NCBI GenBank assembly: GCA_965203735.1
Contig: OZ241909.1
Span: 3,472,001 to 3,536,000, forward strand
DNA: 64,000 bases
DNA from: Bin55 sp965203735
GTDB lineage: Bacteria > Pseudomonadota > Gammaproteobacteria > Pseudomonadales > Azotimanducaceae
Direction of reading: 5' to 3'
A program made the position numbers and the translations under genes. The notes under the pieces were generated by a model that did no database searches, was not told the origin of the DNA, and was given only the letters and a program-made list of their open reading frames with translations. Each line of letters starts with the position of its first letter. The first letter of the stretch is position 1. Below, piece after piece: positions 26,839 to 35,466 of the stretch.

Positions 26839-28488
26839 ATGCTTGTCAATTTGTCAGTGCGAAATTTTGCATTGGTAAGAGAACTCGACCTTTCTTTCGA
26901 CCCTGGACTGACAGTAATTACTGGTGAGTCCGGTGCGGGAAAGTCAATCCTTCTCGAAGCTCTCTCGTTGGTTTTGGGTAGCCGAGCCCGGCGCGAACAA
27001 ACGCGACCCGGTGAACAACAATGCGAGGTCACCGCCGAATTCAACGTTGAAACTTCTCCCCATGCACAGACATTTCTCCAAGAAAACGATCTGGCCGACT
27101 CGTCTGATTCCTCTCGTTGCCTCGTTCGACGAATCGCACGGATCGATGGTCGCTCACGAGCTTGGATCAACGGAACTCAAGTCAACGTCGACACGCTGAG
27201 AACTCTTTGTGCTCCACTCGTCGCACTACATGGTCAGTTCGAACAAACACAGCTGGTCGATCCACTCGTTCAACTTGACTGGTTTGACGATTTCTCGATC
27301 GACTCCAAATTTCGTGCACGGGTGGGCGTGAAGTACTCGGCTTGGCACCGTGCCAACACAGAGTTTGAACGGGCAAGACAGGAGGCTGGTGCTCAATTCA
27401 ATCAATTGGATCTCCTGCGCTATCAAGTGGAGGAACTGGATGCTTTGAATCTTCAAAAGGGTGAATTCGAGCAACTTCGTCAATCGCACAAGCGCATTAC
27501 AAGCTCCCAGGAAATCCGACTACTTCTGCATGAGTCGATGGATTTGCTTAGGTCGAGCATTCATACGGATCTCTCGGCTCTGTCCAAGACGCTAGATCGC
27601 ATCAATGATGACGCTGACACACTCAATCAAGCGAAGAAGCTGCTCGACTCAACGAGAATCCAAATCGAAGAGTGTGAACTCTATCTAAACCAATACGCAG
27701 GCCACATTGAGAGCGACGAGGAAGACTTCGAGAAACTCGAAACTCGACTGAACTTGATCTATGAGATCTCACGTAAGCACAAAGTCACGCCAAACCAGCT
27801 CTACGAACAGGCAATCAACATACGCAATCGACTTGACGCGTTGAATTCTGCTAAAGAGAAAATTGACGCGCTCCGCAAGTCCACTGAAAGTCTTCGTGCT
27901 GAATTCTTGACGGAAAGCAAAAAACTCAGCATGCAACGCCAAGAATGCTCTCCTAAGTTTTGCCATGAAGTGGTCCAAGTGCTTGCTCATTTGGCACTGG
28001 AAAACGTCAAATTCGAAGTGGCGTTTGGAGAAGCTGAGAATTCCCGCGGAATCGATTCCCTCGAGTATCTCGTCTCGACGAACTCAAACTACGAACCCAT
28101 GCCTTTGGGTCGTATTGCTTCCGGTGGAGAGTTGTCAAGAATTGCCTTGGCAATCCTGGTAGTCGTCACAAATCGATCCAATCTTCCATGCTTGGTTCTA
28201 GATGAGGCTGATGTTGGGATTGGAGGAGTCACTGCAGATATGGTGGGTAGAATGCTTCGAACTCTCGCACGAAACAACCAAGTCCTTTGCGTCACACATG
28301 CGCCTCAGGTTGCCGCATTAGGTGGGTCGCATATGCACGTCCACAAGACCGAGGGTCAGGAGATTCAAGTCGCTCCACTAACCGCAGACGATCGAGTAGA
28401 CGAAATTGCACGTATGGTCGCTAGTAGAGCAGTCGACGAAGAAAGTAGAAAATATGCGAGAACTCTTATTGCAAATGCACAGTCCTAA
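26839..28488 (+). CDS. recN: DNA repair protein RecN
   Basis: RecN is an SMC-like ATPase recruited to double-strand breaks. The 549 residues match the family. Walker A is GESGAGKS (29-36). Central coiled coils (about 160-360) separate it from the C-terminal ABC signature GRIASGGELSRIALA (about 425) and Walker B LVLDEADVGIGG. It starts 66 bases from hrcA, in the opposite direction, so the promoters of both lie in that short gap. I saw no clear LexA box there. It is followed 51 bases later by bamE. Confidence 0.96.
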   Translation: MLVNLSVRNFALVRELDLSFDPGLTVITGESGAGKSILLEALSLVLGSRARREQTRPGEQQCEVTAEFNVETSPHAQTFLQENDLADSSDSSRCLVRRIARIDGRSRAWINGTQVNVDTLRTLCAPLVALHGQFEQTQLVDPLVQLDWFDDFSIDSKFRARVGVKYSAWHRANTEFERARQEAGAQFNQLDLLRYQVEELDALNLQKGEFEQLRQSHKRITSSQEIRLLLHESMDLLRSSIHTDLSALSKTLDRINDDADTLNQAKKLLDSTRIQIEECELYLNQYAGHIESDEEDFEKLETRLNLIYEISRKHKVTPNQLYEQAINIRNRLDALNSAKEKIDALRKSTESLRAEFLTESKKLSMQRQECSPKFCHEVVQVLAHLALENVKFEVAFGEAENSRGIDSLEYLVSTNSNYEPMPLGRIASGGELSRIALAILVVVTNRSNLPCLVLDEADVGIGGVTADMVGRMLRTLARNNQVLCVTHAPQVAALGGSHMHVHKTEGQEIQVAPLTADDRVDEIARMVASRAVDEESRKYARTLIANAQS

Positions 28489-28539
28489 TAGATGTTTAGA
28501 AATGTAACTGAGAGCGCTAACTTGAACACAGAATTTGCC

Positions 28540-29001
28540 ATGAAGTCAATTTTCCTGAAGATCAAACCCAGACCATGCCTCGTGGTTGTTTTGATTGCAT
28601 CCATCTTAATTCTTGCCAGTTCGTGCTCAGTTCCAGGAATGCATCGGCCATCGCTTCAGCAGGGAAACTTGCTGACTCAAGACATGGTGGACGAGCTCGA
28701 ACCTGGGATGACCAAGGAACAGGTCGAATTCGTCCTAGGTCGACCGGTCCATCTCAATACCTTTAACGTAGACCACTGGGATTATGTCTACACGCTTGAA
28801 GACCGACGAGGGAATAAGACACGAAGACACTTGTCAGTCAAGTTTGAAGATGATGTGCTTATCGAAATCGGTGGAGACTACAAACCGAGCGAAGAATCCG
28901 AAGACGAAGAACCGAATTTGGATATTGAATCGGAACAGACCGAGTCTATCGATGAAGATCCCTTTCAGTCTCCGACGCAAGAGGATCACGAAGCTGAATA
29001 A
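28540..29001 (+). CDS. bamE: outer membrane assembly lipoprotein BamE
   Basis: BamE is a small lipoprotein of the BAM complex, which inserts beta-barrel proteins into the outer membrane. The ATG at 28540 (protein MKSIFLKIKP) is preferred because it begins a proper signal peptide; an upstream ATG at 28492 gives 16 extra residues. The lipobox region ends in ASSC with Cys29 as the lipidation site, near consensus. The SmpA/OmlA domain spans about 35-115 (LEPGMTKEQVEFVLGRP, then WDYVYTLE). The last 40 residues are an acidic tail rich in Glu, Asp and Ser. It sits next to recN and converges on rnfH. Confidence 0.92.
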   Translation: MKSIFLKIKPRPCLVVVLIASILILASSCSVPGMHRPSLQQGNLLTQDMVDELEPGMTKEQVEFVLGRPVHLNTFNVDHWDYVYTLEDRRGNKTRRHLSVKFEDDVLIEIGGDYKPSEESEDEEPNLDIESEQTESIDEDPFQSPTQEDHEAE

Positions 29002-29009
29002 GCAATTTC

Positions 29010-29279
29010 TCAACGTTTAGCATTGATCCGACGCAGTTGCATCGGATCGTGCTTCAGCTTCCTTAGTATCTCTAGTCTGTCACCGTCGGACAACAGATGA
29101 CTTTTGTCAACCACTTTGCCCCAAACTGAATATCCATCCGCACAGCTTATTGATATATTCCTGAATTCATCAAGTTCAGACGCCATCTCAATGGCCTGTG
29201 CGACCGTACACTCGTCCTCACAATCAATGTATGCGCACCATGAGCGTGATGAAACCGCGTAAACGACTTCTATACGCAT
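29010..29279 (-). CDS. rnfH: RnfH family protein
   Basis: A small ubiquitin-like beta-grasp protein of the RnfH (UPF0125) family, of unclear function, conserved next to ratA. The ATG at 29279 (protein MRIEVVYAV) is chosen because the family begins with this strand; it gives 89 residues and overlaps the ratA end by 10 bases. The sequence shows the VVYA start, the CTVAQAIEMAS stretch and GDRLEILRKLKHDP near the C-terminus, the family pattern. Its partnership with ratA is conserved in gammaproteobacteria, where the pair is also called ratAB. Confidence 0.88.
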   Translation of the reverse strand: MRIEVVYAVSSRSWCAYIDCEDECTVAQAIEMASELDEFRNISISCADGYSVWGKVVDKSHLLSDGDRLEILRKLKHDPMQLRRINAKR

Positions 29280-29713
29280 GGCGTACACGTCTGGCGGGCT
29301 CGCAGCGTAAAGGCTGACATAACGCGATCGATTGCCATGTCAATTGCGCGCGGACCGACAATTCGCAGCAAGGCTCCCTCGAATTCGAAGCTAAGACTCA
29401 GTGTCGCCTTGCATCCAATATGCAAGTCAACGAATTTCCATTCTCCATCGAAACTGGAAAACGGACCACGAATCAGATGCAACCCGATTCTCGTGAATGG
29501 ATCGTGTTCGTTTCGCGTGACAATTTCGGAATGGTGCCCCGCCGTAACAACTCGTAACTTTGCAACTACGTCGTTTCTCTCCCTTTCGAGAACGTCGGCT
29601 GTGCGACACCACGGCAAGAATTCCGGATAGCTCTCGATGTCCTCTACTAGTTTGAAGACTTCTTCAAGTGCGAAAGGTAGAAGTACGCTTCGCGCAATGT
29701 GGTGTAACTTCAA
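29270..29713 (-). CDS. ratA: RatA, START-like (COQ10 family) protein
   Basis: RatA belongs to the START/COQ10 family. In E. coli it binds 50S subunits and blocks 70S association when overproduced, while its relatives bind ubiquinone; the native role is debated. The 147 residues fit the family, with the SVLLPFALEEVFKLVEDIESYPEFLPW start and a hydrophobic cavity region after it. It overlaps rnfH by 10 bases. In many gammaproteobacteria smpB lies right next to it in the opposite direction; here smpB is 5.3 kb away, so the pair has been separated. Confidence 0.9.
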   Translation of the reverse strand: MKLHHIARSVLLPFALEEVFKLVEDIESYPEFLPWCRTADVLERERNDVVAKLRVVTAGHHSEIVTRNEHDPFTRIGLHLIRGPFSSFDGEWKFVDLHIGCKATLSLSFEFEGALLRIVGPRAIDMAIDRVMSAFTLRARQTCTPCV

Positions 29714-29734
29714 CCGATCACCGGGACAATGGTC

Positions 29735-31111
29735 TCACGAGACAAAGTGCTGAACGATGGTGAGAACAAACACCACGGCAATTGAGACTGGAGCAATAAC
29801 GCAGATCAGCGCCTTCCAGAGGATTTGAGCCCACGAGGAATTGATTTCGAGCGCACTCCAAACCCTGTCCTTAGGCAAGAAGTAGCCCACAAGTATTGCT
29901 ATGGCGAGTCCGCCCAATGGCAGAAAGAACCATTGCGTGATCTTGTCGAGGAAATCAAAAATGGTCCACCCAAACAACGGTGTGAATCCGCTGAGCAAGT
30001 TGAAGGAAAACACTGATCCCAATCCAAGAAGCCACGTGATGACACCAATGACGATTGCAACCATAACCCTGCTCGCGTTGTACTTTTCAACGAAGTAGGC
30101 AAGTGCAGGTTCCGTAAGAGAAATTGCTGAAGTGAAGGCAGCAAATGCTACAAACAGAAAGAAGAGACCTCCAAAAATGGATCCAAAGGGTAGGTCTCCA
30201 AACGCTAAGGGGACGGTTACAAACAAGAGACCAGGACCCTGAGCCGGAGAAAGACCATCTGCAAAGACAATCGAGAATATCGCTAGTCCGGCAACAAGCG
30301 CTACTACGGTGTCTACAACGACAATAATCCACACCGCTGACTTCAATGACTCGCCTTGTGGCATGTAAGCGCCATACGCCATGATCGCACCCATTCCAAT
30401 CGACAACGTGAAGAATGCGTGTCCCATCGCTACCAACAAACCATTGAGTTTGAGTTTGCTGAAGTCAACATGAAACATGAACTTGAACCCTTCCCAGAAT
30501 CCTCCCTGTGCAACTCCGTAGACGAGCAGGACGATAAGGAGCACGAAGATCAGGGGCATGCATATCCGGATTGCTAGCTCGAGACCCTTGTTCACTCCCC
30601 GTGCGACGACAAAAACGGTCACGGCCATGAAGATGGTGAACCATAGGAATACCTGCCATGGATCCTTAAGAAATAACTCAAATGCTCCACCAACCACTTC
30701 GGCATCTTTGTTGACAAACTCACCCGAAAACAATCGGAAAATGTAGAACGTGATCCAACCTGCAACGACAGCGTAGAAAGAGAGGATGATGATTCCCCCT
30801 ACCATTCCCGCCCACCCAATCAACGACCATTTCGATGAACGATTGCTTTCTCTGGCCAGCTTCAGCAATGAGTTTATGGGACTCATTCGACCTTCGCGTC
30901 CGAGCATGATTTCGGCCATCATCACGGGAAATCCAATCAGACAAATGCAAATGAGGTAGACGAGCAGGAATGCTCCACCTCCATTGTCACCGGTGATGTA
31001 TGGAAACTTCCAGATATTTCCAAGACCAACGGCTGATCCCACAGCTGCTAGAACGAAGAGCGTTCCGCTGGACCACATTCCGTGTTGCGATCGGTTCTGA
31101 TTTTCCGCCAT
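29735..31111 (-). CDS. sodium-dependent transporter of the NSS (SNF) family
   Basis: A multi-helix inner-membrane symporter of the neurotransmitter:sodium symporter family, which couples Na+ to uptake of amino acids or related compounds. The family signature GSAVGLGNIWKFPY (about residues 23-36 of the chosen start) and the GGGAFL segment of helix 1 are present, with about 11-12 hydrophobic segments. The ATG at 31111 (MAENQNRSQHG) has GGAGG 11 bases upstream and is preferred over one nine codons earlier. The 458 residues match bacterial members such as MhsT and LeuT. The substrate cannot be told from the sequence. It stands alone beside ratA in the accessory stretch. Confidence 0.9.
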   Translation of the reverse strand: MAENQNRSQHGMWSSGTLFVLAAVGSAVGLGNIWKFPYITGDNGGGAFLLVYLICICLIGFPVMMAEIMLGREGRMSPINSLLKLARESNRSSKWSLIGWAGMVGGIIILSFYAVVAGWITFYIFRLFSGEFVNKDAEVVGGAFELFLKDPWQVFLWFTIFMAVTVFVVARGVNKGLELAIRICMPLIFVLLIVLLVYGVAQGGFWEGFKFMFHVDFSKLKLNGLLVAMGHAFFTLSIGMGAIMAYGAYMPQGESLKSAVWIIVVVDTVVALVAGLAIFSIVFADGLSPAQGPGLLFVTVPLAFGDLPFGSIFGGLFFLFVAFAAFTSAISLTEPALAYFVEKYNASRVMVAIVIGVITWLLGLGSVFSFNLLSGFTPLFGWTIFDFLDKITQWFFLPLGGLAIAILVGYFLPKDRVWSALEINSSWAQILWKALICVIAPVSIAVVFVLTIVQHFVS

Positions 31112-31138
31112 TCCGCTTATGTCCTCCCTGCAAGACAT

Positions 31139-31651
31139 CGACGAAGACTAGTCTGTCCCGTGGGCTACGATTCTATCAGTCAAATTCAGGAATTGAACCC
31201 GCCGTGAAGGAGTTGTTAGACACACTCCCTATAGTGGTTGTCGATGCCGCCCTCACAGGTCTGCAATCCACTCGAATACAACCTCTTCGAACATATCCGT
31301 CTGGAAAAAACTCTTGAGTGGTAGTCACAGAATACGGGAGACCTGTTTTGGACAACAAGCCCGAGACCCAGCTCAGTGCGGAGTGTGAGCTTCTTCAGTC
31401 CGCTGCCCGGGGTCAGGTAGCAGCTGAGTTGTAGTTTGGCGGTTGCTCGTTCTCATCAATAGGTGCTCCTTCCGATACAGCATCCCAGTGACGCGGGTGT
31501 GTCGCATGATGCGGGGCTGAGAATAGTCATAGGGTCTCACTCGAGTTGCGTGCAATTGAAGATTGAAAACTTCTTGAAGGCGAGCGAGTGACATACACTA
31601 GACTCGCCGATCTGGGTTTAGTGCAAAAGTGTTGTTGTTTTTCAAAGATCT
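31139..31651. other. 513-base region with no recognised gene
   Basis: Only short frames are present, the largest being 73 codons on the minus strand (31373-31594), with no family resemblance I can see. Tandem G/C-rich bits and a lack of codon bias suggest decayed or regulatory DNA. The region separates the NSS transporter and the alpha/beta hydrolase, which point away from each other, so their promoters should be here; no convincing -35/-10 pair was picked out. Confidence 0.4.
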
Positions 31652-32542
31652 ATGGATCTCCGTCTAGAACAAGTTGATGCTCACGGCATAAAGCTAGCCT
31701 ATTTCGAATCTACCAAGAACACGCCTAGCGATAGAACGTTGCTTCTAGTTCATGGATTGGGTTGCCATGCAAGGAGCTGGGATGCAACACTAGAGTTGCT
31801 GAATACATCGCACCGAACTATTGTCGTGGAGCTGCGTGGCCACGGTAGATCGGAGAAAAGAAAACCCTATCGGTGGGATCAATTTGGCAAGGATCTATGT
31901 TCGTTCATTGAAGTATTGGATTTACATTCGGTCGTTGCAGTGGGACACTCGCTGGGTGGGCATGCTTTGTTGCAAGCGGCTGCATTGTTGACACGTAGAT
32001 TTGAGGGACTGGTGCTACTTGAACCCGCAGTTTTCAACCCAATCGCCTATTCGGATGCAACCTACCCTTCGTCATTCAGTTCACCTGAGGAACACCCATA
32101 CGCAAGACGTAGATTTCTGTGGGACTCTGCTGAGGAATGGATGGAGTTCTTAAAAGATCGGACTCCGTTTAAGTTGTGGGATTTCGCGGTGCTCCATGAT
32201 CACTGCAAATACGGTCTCGAACCGGCCGACAATCACCAGTTCAAGTTGTGCTGTCCACCTCTAGTCGAGGCTGAAGCATCGATACACACAGTCGACACCA
32301 ATATCCACCCATTGCTGCCCTCTGTGGATGTCCCGACGACTGTAGTTAGAGCGAAGTCCGCACCCGGGGTTCGTCATCCAAAGGACACTATTCACTCGAT
32401 AACGTGGCCGCAACTCGCTGAGAATCTTCCTTTTGGTACAGACAAGCAACTGAACGAAGTCTCGCACTTCATTCCGATGCAACGACCAGATCTTGTTGTA
32501 CGCGAGTTGAGCGTCTACTTGGATGACCAAGAGTTCACGTAG
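31652..32542 (+). CDS. alpha/beta hydrolase
   Basis: A 296-residue alpha/beta hydrolase fold protein. The oxyanion segment LLLVHGLGCHARSW (about 30-43) and the nucleophile elbow GHSLGG, with Ser100, are clear. A C-terminal His within EVSHFIP (near 275) completes the likely triad. There is no signal peptide, so it acts in the cytoplasm. The substrate is not deducible; relatives include esterases, C-C hydrolases and haloperoxidase-like enzymes. It is followed by decayed fragments, one of which (33140-33382) looks like the C-terminal end of a similar hydrolase. Confidence 0.85.
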   Translation: MDLRLEQVDAHGIKLAYFESTKNTPSDRTLLLVHGLGCHARSWDATLELLNTSHRTIVVELRGHGRSEKRKPYRWDQFGKDLCSFIEVLDLHSVVAVGHSLGGHALLQAAALLTRRFEGLVLLEPAVFNPIAYSDATYPSSFSSPEEHPYARRRFLWDSAEEWMEFLKDRTPFKLWDFAVLHDHCKYGLEPADNHQFKLCCPPLVEAEASIHTVDTNIHPLLPSVDVPTTVVRAKSAPGVRHPKDTIHSITWPQLAENLPFGTDKQLNEVSHFIPMQRPDLVVRELSVYLDDQEFT

Positions 32543-32564
32543 CCAAAACTGGCCTGTCGGTTGG

Positions 32565-32810
32565 TCAAAAGATAGTGTAGCAACGGATCGGGGACATGAT
32601 CTGATTCACGCCCCGCAAGTCTACCGTTTTAGCTGTTACAAACAAATACGAAACAGCGTCACTCAGATTCTTGAAGTTGGCAAGTGGTTTGACGAGTATT
32701 TCGTGGATGAATTCCTTCGCCATTGCATTCACAAATCCTATAGCGTCCATCGACGAAACTTCCTTCTCACTGAAATCCACGTCGAATTGGGATTCGCGTT
32801 CAGGACCCAA
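32565..32810 (-). pseudogene. acyl carrier protein-like fragment
   Basis: The frame encodes a piece that aligns with helices II-IV of acyl carrier proteins: SSMDAIGFVNAMAKEF matches the region around the phosphopantetheine serine, and KNLSDAVSYL falls at the same 18-residue distance as in ACP. The Asp of the usual DSL/DSM motif is Ser here, and helix I is missing. The N-terminal side runs straight into the transposase fragment at about 32808, so the gene was probably truncated. No fatty-acid or polyketide genes are nearby. Confidence 0.4.
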
Positions 32811-33021
32811 CCATGCCCGGCAGTGTCTCGACGCGTTCCGGGAACGCTATAACCGCGTGCGTCCGCATTGGGCCCTGAGACCGGACGAGCGGGTCGACCC
32901 GCTCACGCCCGCCGACGTCTACGAGGACGGCCTGGCGGTGATCATTCCCAAATGGCAGGGATGGGCGCGGGCGGCTCTCAGCAAGTTGGAGGAAGCGGAT
33001 CGGGAACCCGAGGCCGCATAG
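32808..33021 (+). pseudogene. C-terminal fragment of an IS3-type transposase (rve integrase core)
   Basis: About 70 codons in one frame encode the end of an integrase-core transposase: LDAFRERYNRVRPHWAL is the classic YNxxRPHxAL stretch of IS3/IS481-type enzymes, followed by a TPADVY-like segment. The DDE motif and everything upstream are missing, so it cannot act. By eye the DNA is about two-thirds G+C, far above its surroundings, which points to recent acquisition. No terminal inverted repeats or direct repeats were recognised. It abuts the truncated acyl carrier protein frame on the other strand. Confidence 0.7.
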
Positions 33022-33139
33022 CCATGAACGACGAAATTTCTCTAAAAAGAAAAATTCCCACTATTTGCGATAGCAAGACACAGACCTATCGACAGATTGT
33101 GGCTACGAATTAAGACACCCACCCAACTGTGAAGCGCGG

Positions 33140-33382
33140 GTGATCGAGTCTGTAAGGGCATTCACAGGTCAAGTGGACTTTGACGTTCTTCCGTTCCCAA
33201 CCAGAATCATAGGTGCGGACCTGCTACTTCCAATCACCTATCTGCCTACAGTGGATTTTTGCGACATGCTAAGTGTCGACTTTGACTTCATACCAGACAC
33301 TACACATTACATACAAATTGAAAGACCACGAGAGTGCGCTGAGTATGTTCGGGCGTTCGTGTCAAGCTTGCATGATGGATAG
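33140..33382 (+). pseudogene. remnant of the C-terminus of an alpha/beta hydrolase
   Basis: An 80-codon frame ends in DTTHYIQIERPRECAEYVRA, the pattern around the catalytic His near the end of alpha/beta hydrolases, followed by a helix. The first half does not align clearly. No nucleophile elbow precedes it, so it is not a working enzyme. It may descend from a duplicate of the intact hydrolase at 31652-32542 or from an unrelated copy; a short independent gene is less likely. Confidence 0.35.
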
Positions 33383-33505
33383 CGGTTGATCCGGTTTCTC
33401 GCTCGTCATAGCAAATTAGTAAGTAACATACCGAAGGATTGGTGGACTTCCAATCGAGTTCAAGTGCACTCTTTGGCATTCAACAACACAAGCTCTTCAA
33501 CAGCT

Positions 33506-34866
33506 ATGTCAAGCAAGTCAATCGGTCGCATTCCACATAGAAAGAGCAAGTTAGTCGCATTTGTTGTCTTAGTGCTATTTGGCTTGTCTCTTGTTTCAAT
33601 GGTGTGTGCGGCTGGAGACAAAGATGATGATCTCAAGATCTCCGCCGAGCAAGGAGAGCACAATTTTCCACCTTCAGCTTGGGACTATGCGCAGCTGGTA
33701 GAACCCATCCTGGGCGTCCACCAAAGGTTGATCTTGGCGAAGCGATCGAGATGCCGATGTACATCGACGGTGAGCAAGTTCACGGTTTGTTTGAAGATTG
33801 CGACAATCCCAGCAGACTGGGACGCAAGGGCTGCATGTCAGGCTCGGTTGTACAAAGATATGAAGGCCAGCGAGCAGACGGAACGCCACTGCCGGACGTT
33901 GTGTGGGTTGCGTTTGGGCGTAATGCATCGGGATTCAACATAGGCATACTCGGTTCCGTGCAAATGATTGGCTATCACAGAGTCACCGGTGCAACGGCCT
34001 TTTTCGAGAGCAGCGATAGGATTGAACCATGGGCTTACTTGGATGAAGAAACCCAACGACTGAAAGGAGAAATGCCTTGGATCGACGATCCCGAGGAATT
34101 CAACCGAGCGTACAAGACACCTAGAACGGTACAGTGCGTCAGTTGCCACCAGAACGATCCTTTCATCCATAACTCCTTTATCGATTCAGCCAGGATGCCA
34201 GACACAGGTCGCCCTGTGGTCCCTGTCGTGCGTACTCGAGATATGGAATTCGAGACCGAACTGCCTTACTACGTGATTGGAGGTGAGGAATGGGACATGC
34301 GCACGATTTATATTGAGGGAAATCGCTGCGTTGGTTGCCATCGGATCGGAATGGGTACTCTCAACCTGTTTATGCAAGCTGAATGGAATCCACATGAAGA
34401 GATGCCACCTGGTAGTCCTGGAAAGTACCGTACCGACTTCGAGGAGTTAATGGACTGTTGGACAAATACCCCTGAGAAAACTCCGGATTGTCACTGGATC
34501 ATTCCACCTAGCGACTCCATACCGGGACAAATAGTCGGCGACGACTATCCGTTCAAGGCCAACTTCAACACGCCAAGATTGGCTAGTGAGATGGCAAATG
34601 AAGAATTAGAAGTCGAAGGCAAACTTCGTGATTTGGAAGCGGAACTTGAGAAAACTGAACAAGCCCTGAGAGATGGTTCGATTTCGTCCGAAGAGGCGGC
34701 TGAACAGAAGAAAGCACTTGAATATTGGATTGCCGTTCTACGTGACGTTCAGTCAGGAAAGGATGGCAAAGAGAGTTTTTCGTCTGATAGCAAGACTCGC
34801 CACCTTGACGAAGCGACTCAAGACAAAGATCGTAAAGGTCACACGCTCGATAAAGGATCGAAGTAA
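33506..34866 (+). pseudogene. exported diheme c-type protein with a disrupted frame
   Basis: Two overlapping frames read as one gene. The first, from ATG 33506, gives a signal peptide (HRKSKLVAFVVLVLFGLSL, then CAA) and a mature start up to about SAWDYAQLVEPILG. The second frame continues from about 33720 (PPKVDLGEAIEMPMYIDG) to a stop at 34866. The shift is by one base (-1 sense) within 33679-33740. The second part has two heme-attachment motifs, CVSCH (34135-34149) and CVGCH (34327-34341), a soluble domain, and a charged coiled coil at the C-terminus (about 34590-34750). The likely role is periplasmic electron transfer. A sequencing error could also explain the break. Confidence 0.6.
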
Positions 34867-34985
34867 CGTTCGAGTGATCTTGGCGCACCAACTTCTCAAG
34901 GGCGGAACGATGTGCTTGCTCATCGGTTAACGTCCATCCTCAACGCTCTGCAATAGCTCAACCCCTATAGAAGTCCGAATAGACA

Positions 34986-35453
34986 ATGGCATCGTCCTCA
35001 TCCCAAGTTCGAGTGATCGCACGAAATCGTCGCGCGCGCTTCGACTTTACTATTGAGCGCTTGTTTGAAGCGGGACTGGTGCTGGAGGGATGGGAAGTGA
35101 AAAGCATTCGTGCGGGCAACGCCAGCATCGCTGATTCTTACGTGACGATGAGAGATGGAGAAGCTTTTGTATCGGGGTTGAGAATCCAGCCTCTACTCAG
35201 TGCGTCGAGTCATGTGGTCGCCGACGCAACGCGTGACAAGAAGCTGCTACTACATGCTCGTGAATTGGCACAAATCTATGCTGGAATCCAGACGCGCGGT
35301 CGAACGTGCGTTGCGCTCTCGCTGTATTGGAGCGGTAAACATGTAAAGTGCGAGATTGGATTGGCGGTCGGGCGCAAAAAATACGATAAGCGTGCAGCAA
35401 TGCGCGAACGTGATCTCCAGCGAGAGAAAGATCGCGAGGCTCGAGAGTCCTAG
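34986..35453 (+). CDS. smpB: SsrA-binding protein SmpB
   Basis: SmpB binds tmRNA and the stalled ribosome in trans-translation. The 155 residues fit. The FEAGLVLEGWEVKSIRAG segment and GLRIQPL follow the usual order, and the basic C-terminal tail (KKYDKRAAMRERD) that enters the mRNA channel is present. I did not find ssrA in this window. A 119-base gap lies upstream, after the broken diheme gene. In relatives smpB is next to ratA; here they are 5.3 kb apart. Confidence 0.95.
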   Translation: MASSSSQVRVIARNRRARFDFTIERLFEAGLVLEGWEVKSIRAGNASIADSYVTMRDGEAFVSGLRIQPLLSASSHVVADATRDKKLLLHARELAQIYAGIQTRGRTCVALSLYWSGKHVKCEIGLAVGRKKYDKRAAMRERDLQREKDREARES

Positions 35454-35466
35454 TAGCGAGTGTCGA

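Noticed and set aside
31480..31560. GGGGCTGAGA stretch as a TPP riboswitch or tmRNA start
   Set aside because: The other conserved blocks of either RNA (the CUGAGA-ACCCU-CUGAU order, or the tRNA-like ends) are absent.
31373..31594. 73-codon minus-strand frame as a small gene
   Set aside because: No ribosome binding site, no recognisable family and no partner; it may be decayed DNA.
33679..33943. programmed -1 frameshift in the diheme protein
   Set aside because: No X-XXY-YYZ slippery site and no obvious downstream hairpin in the overlap; decay or base error is simpler.
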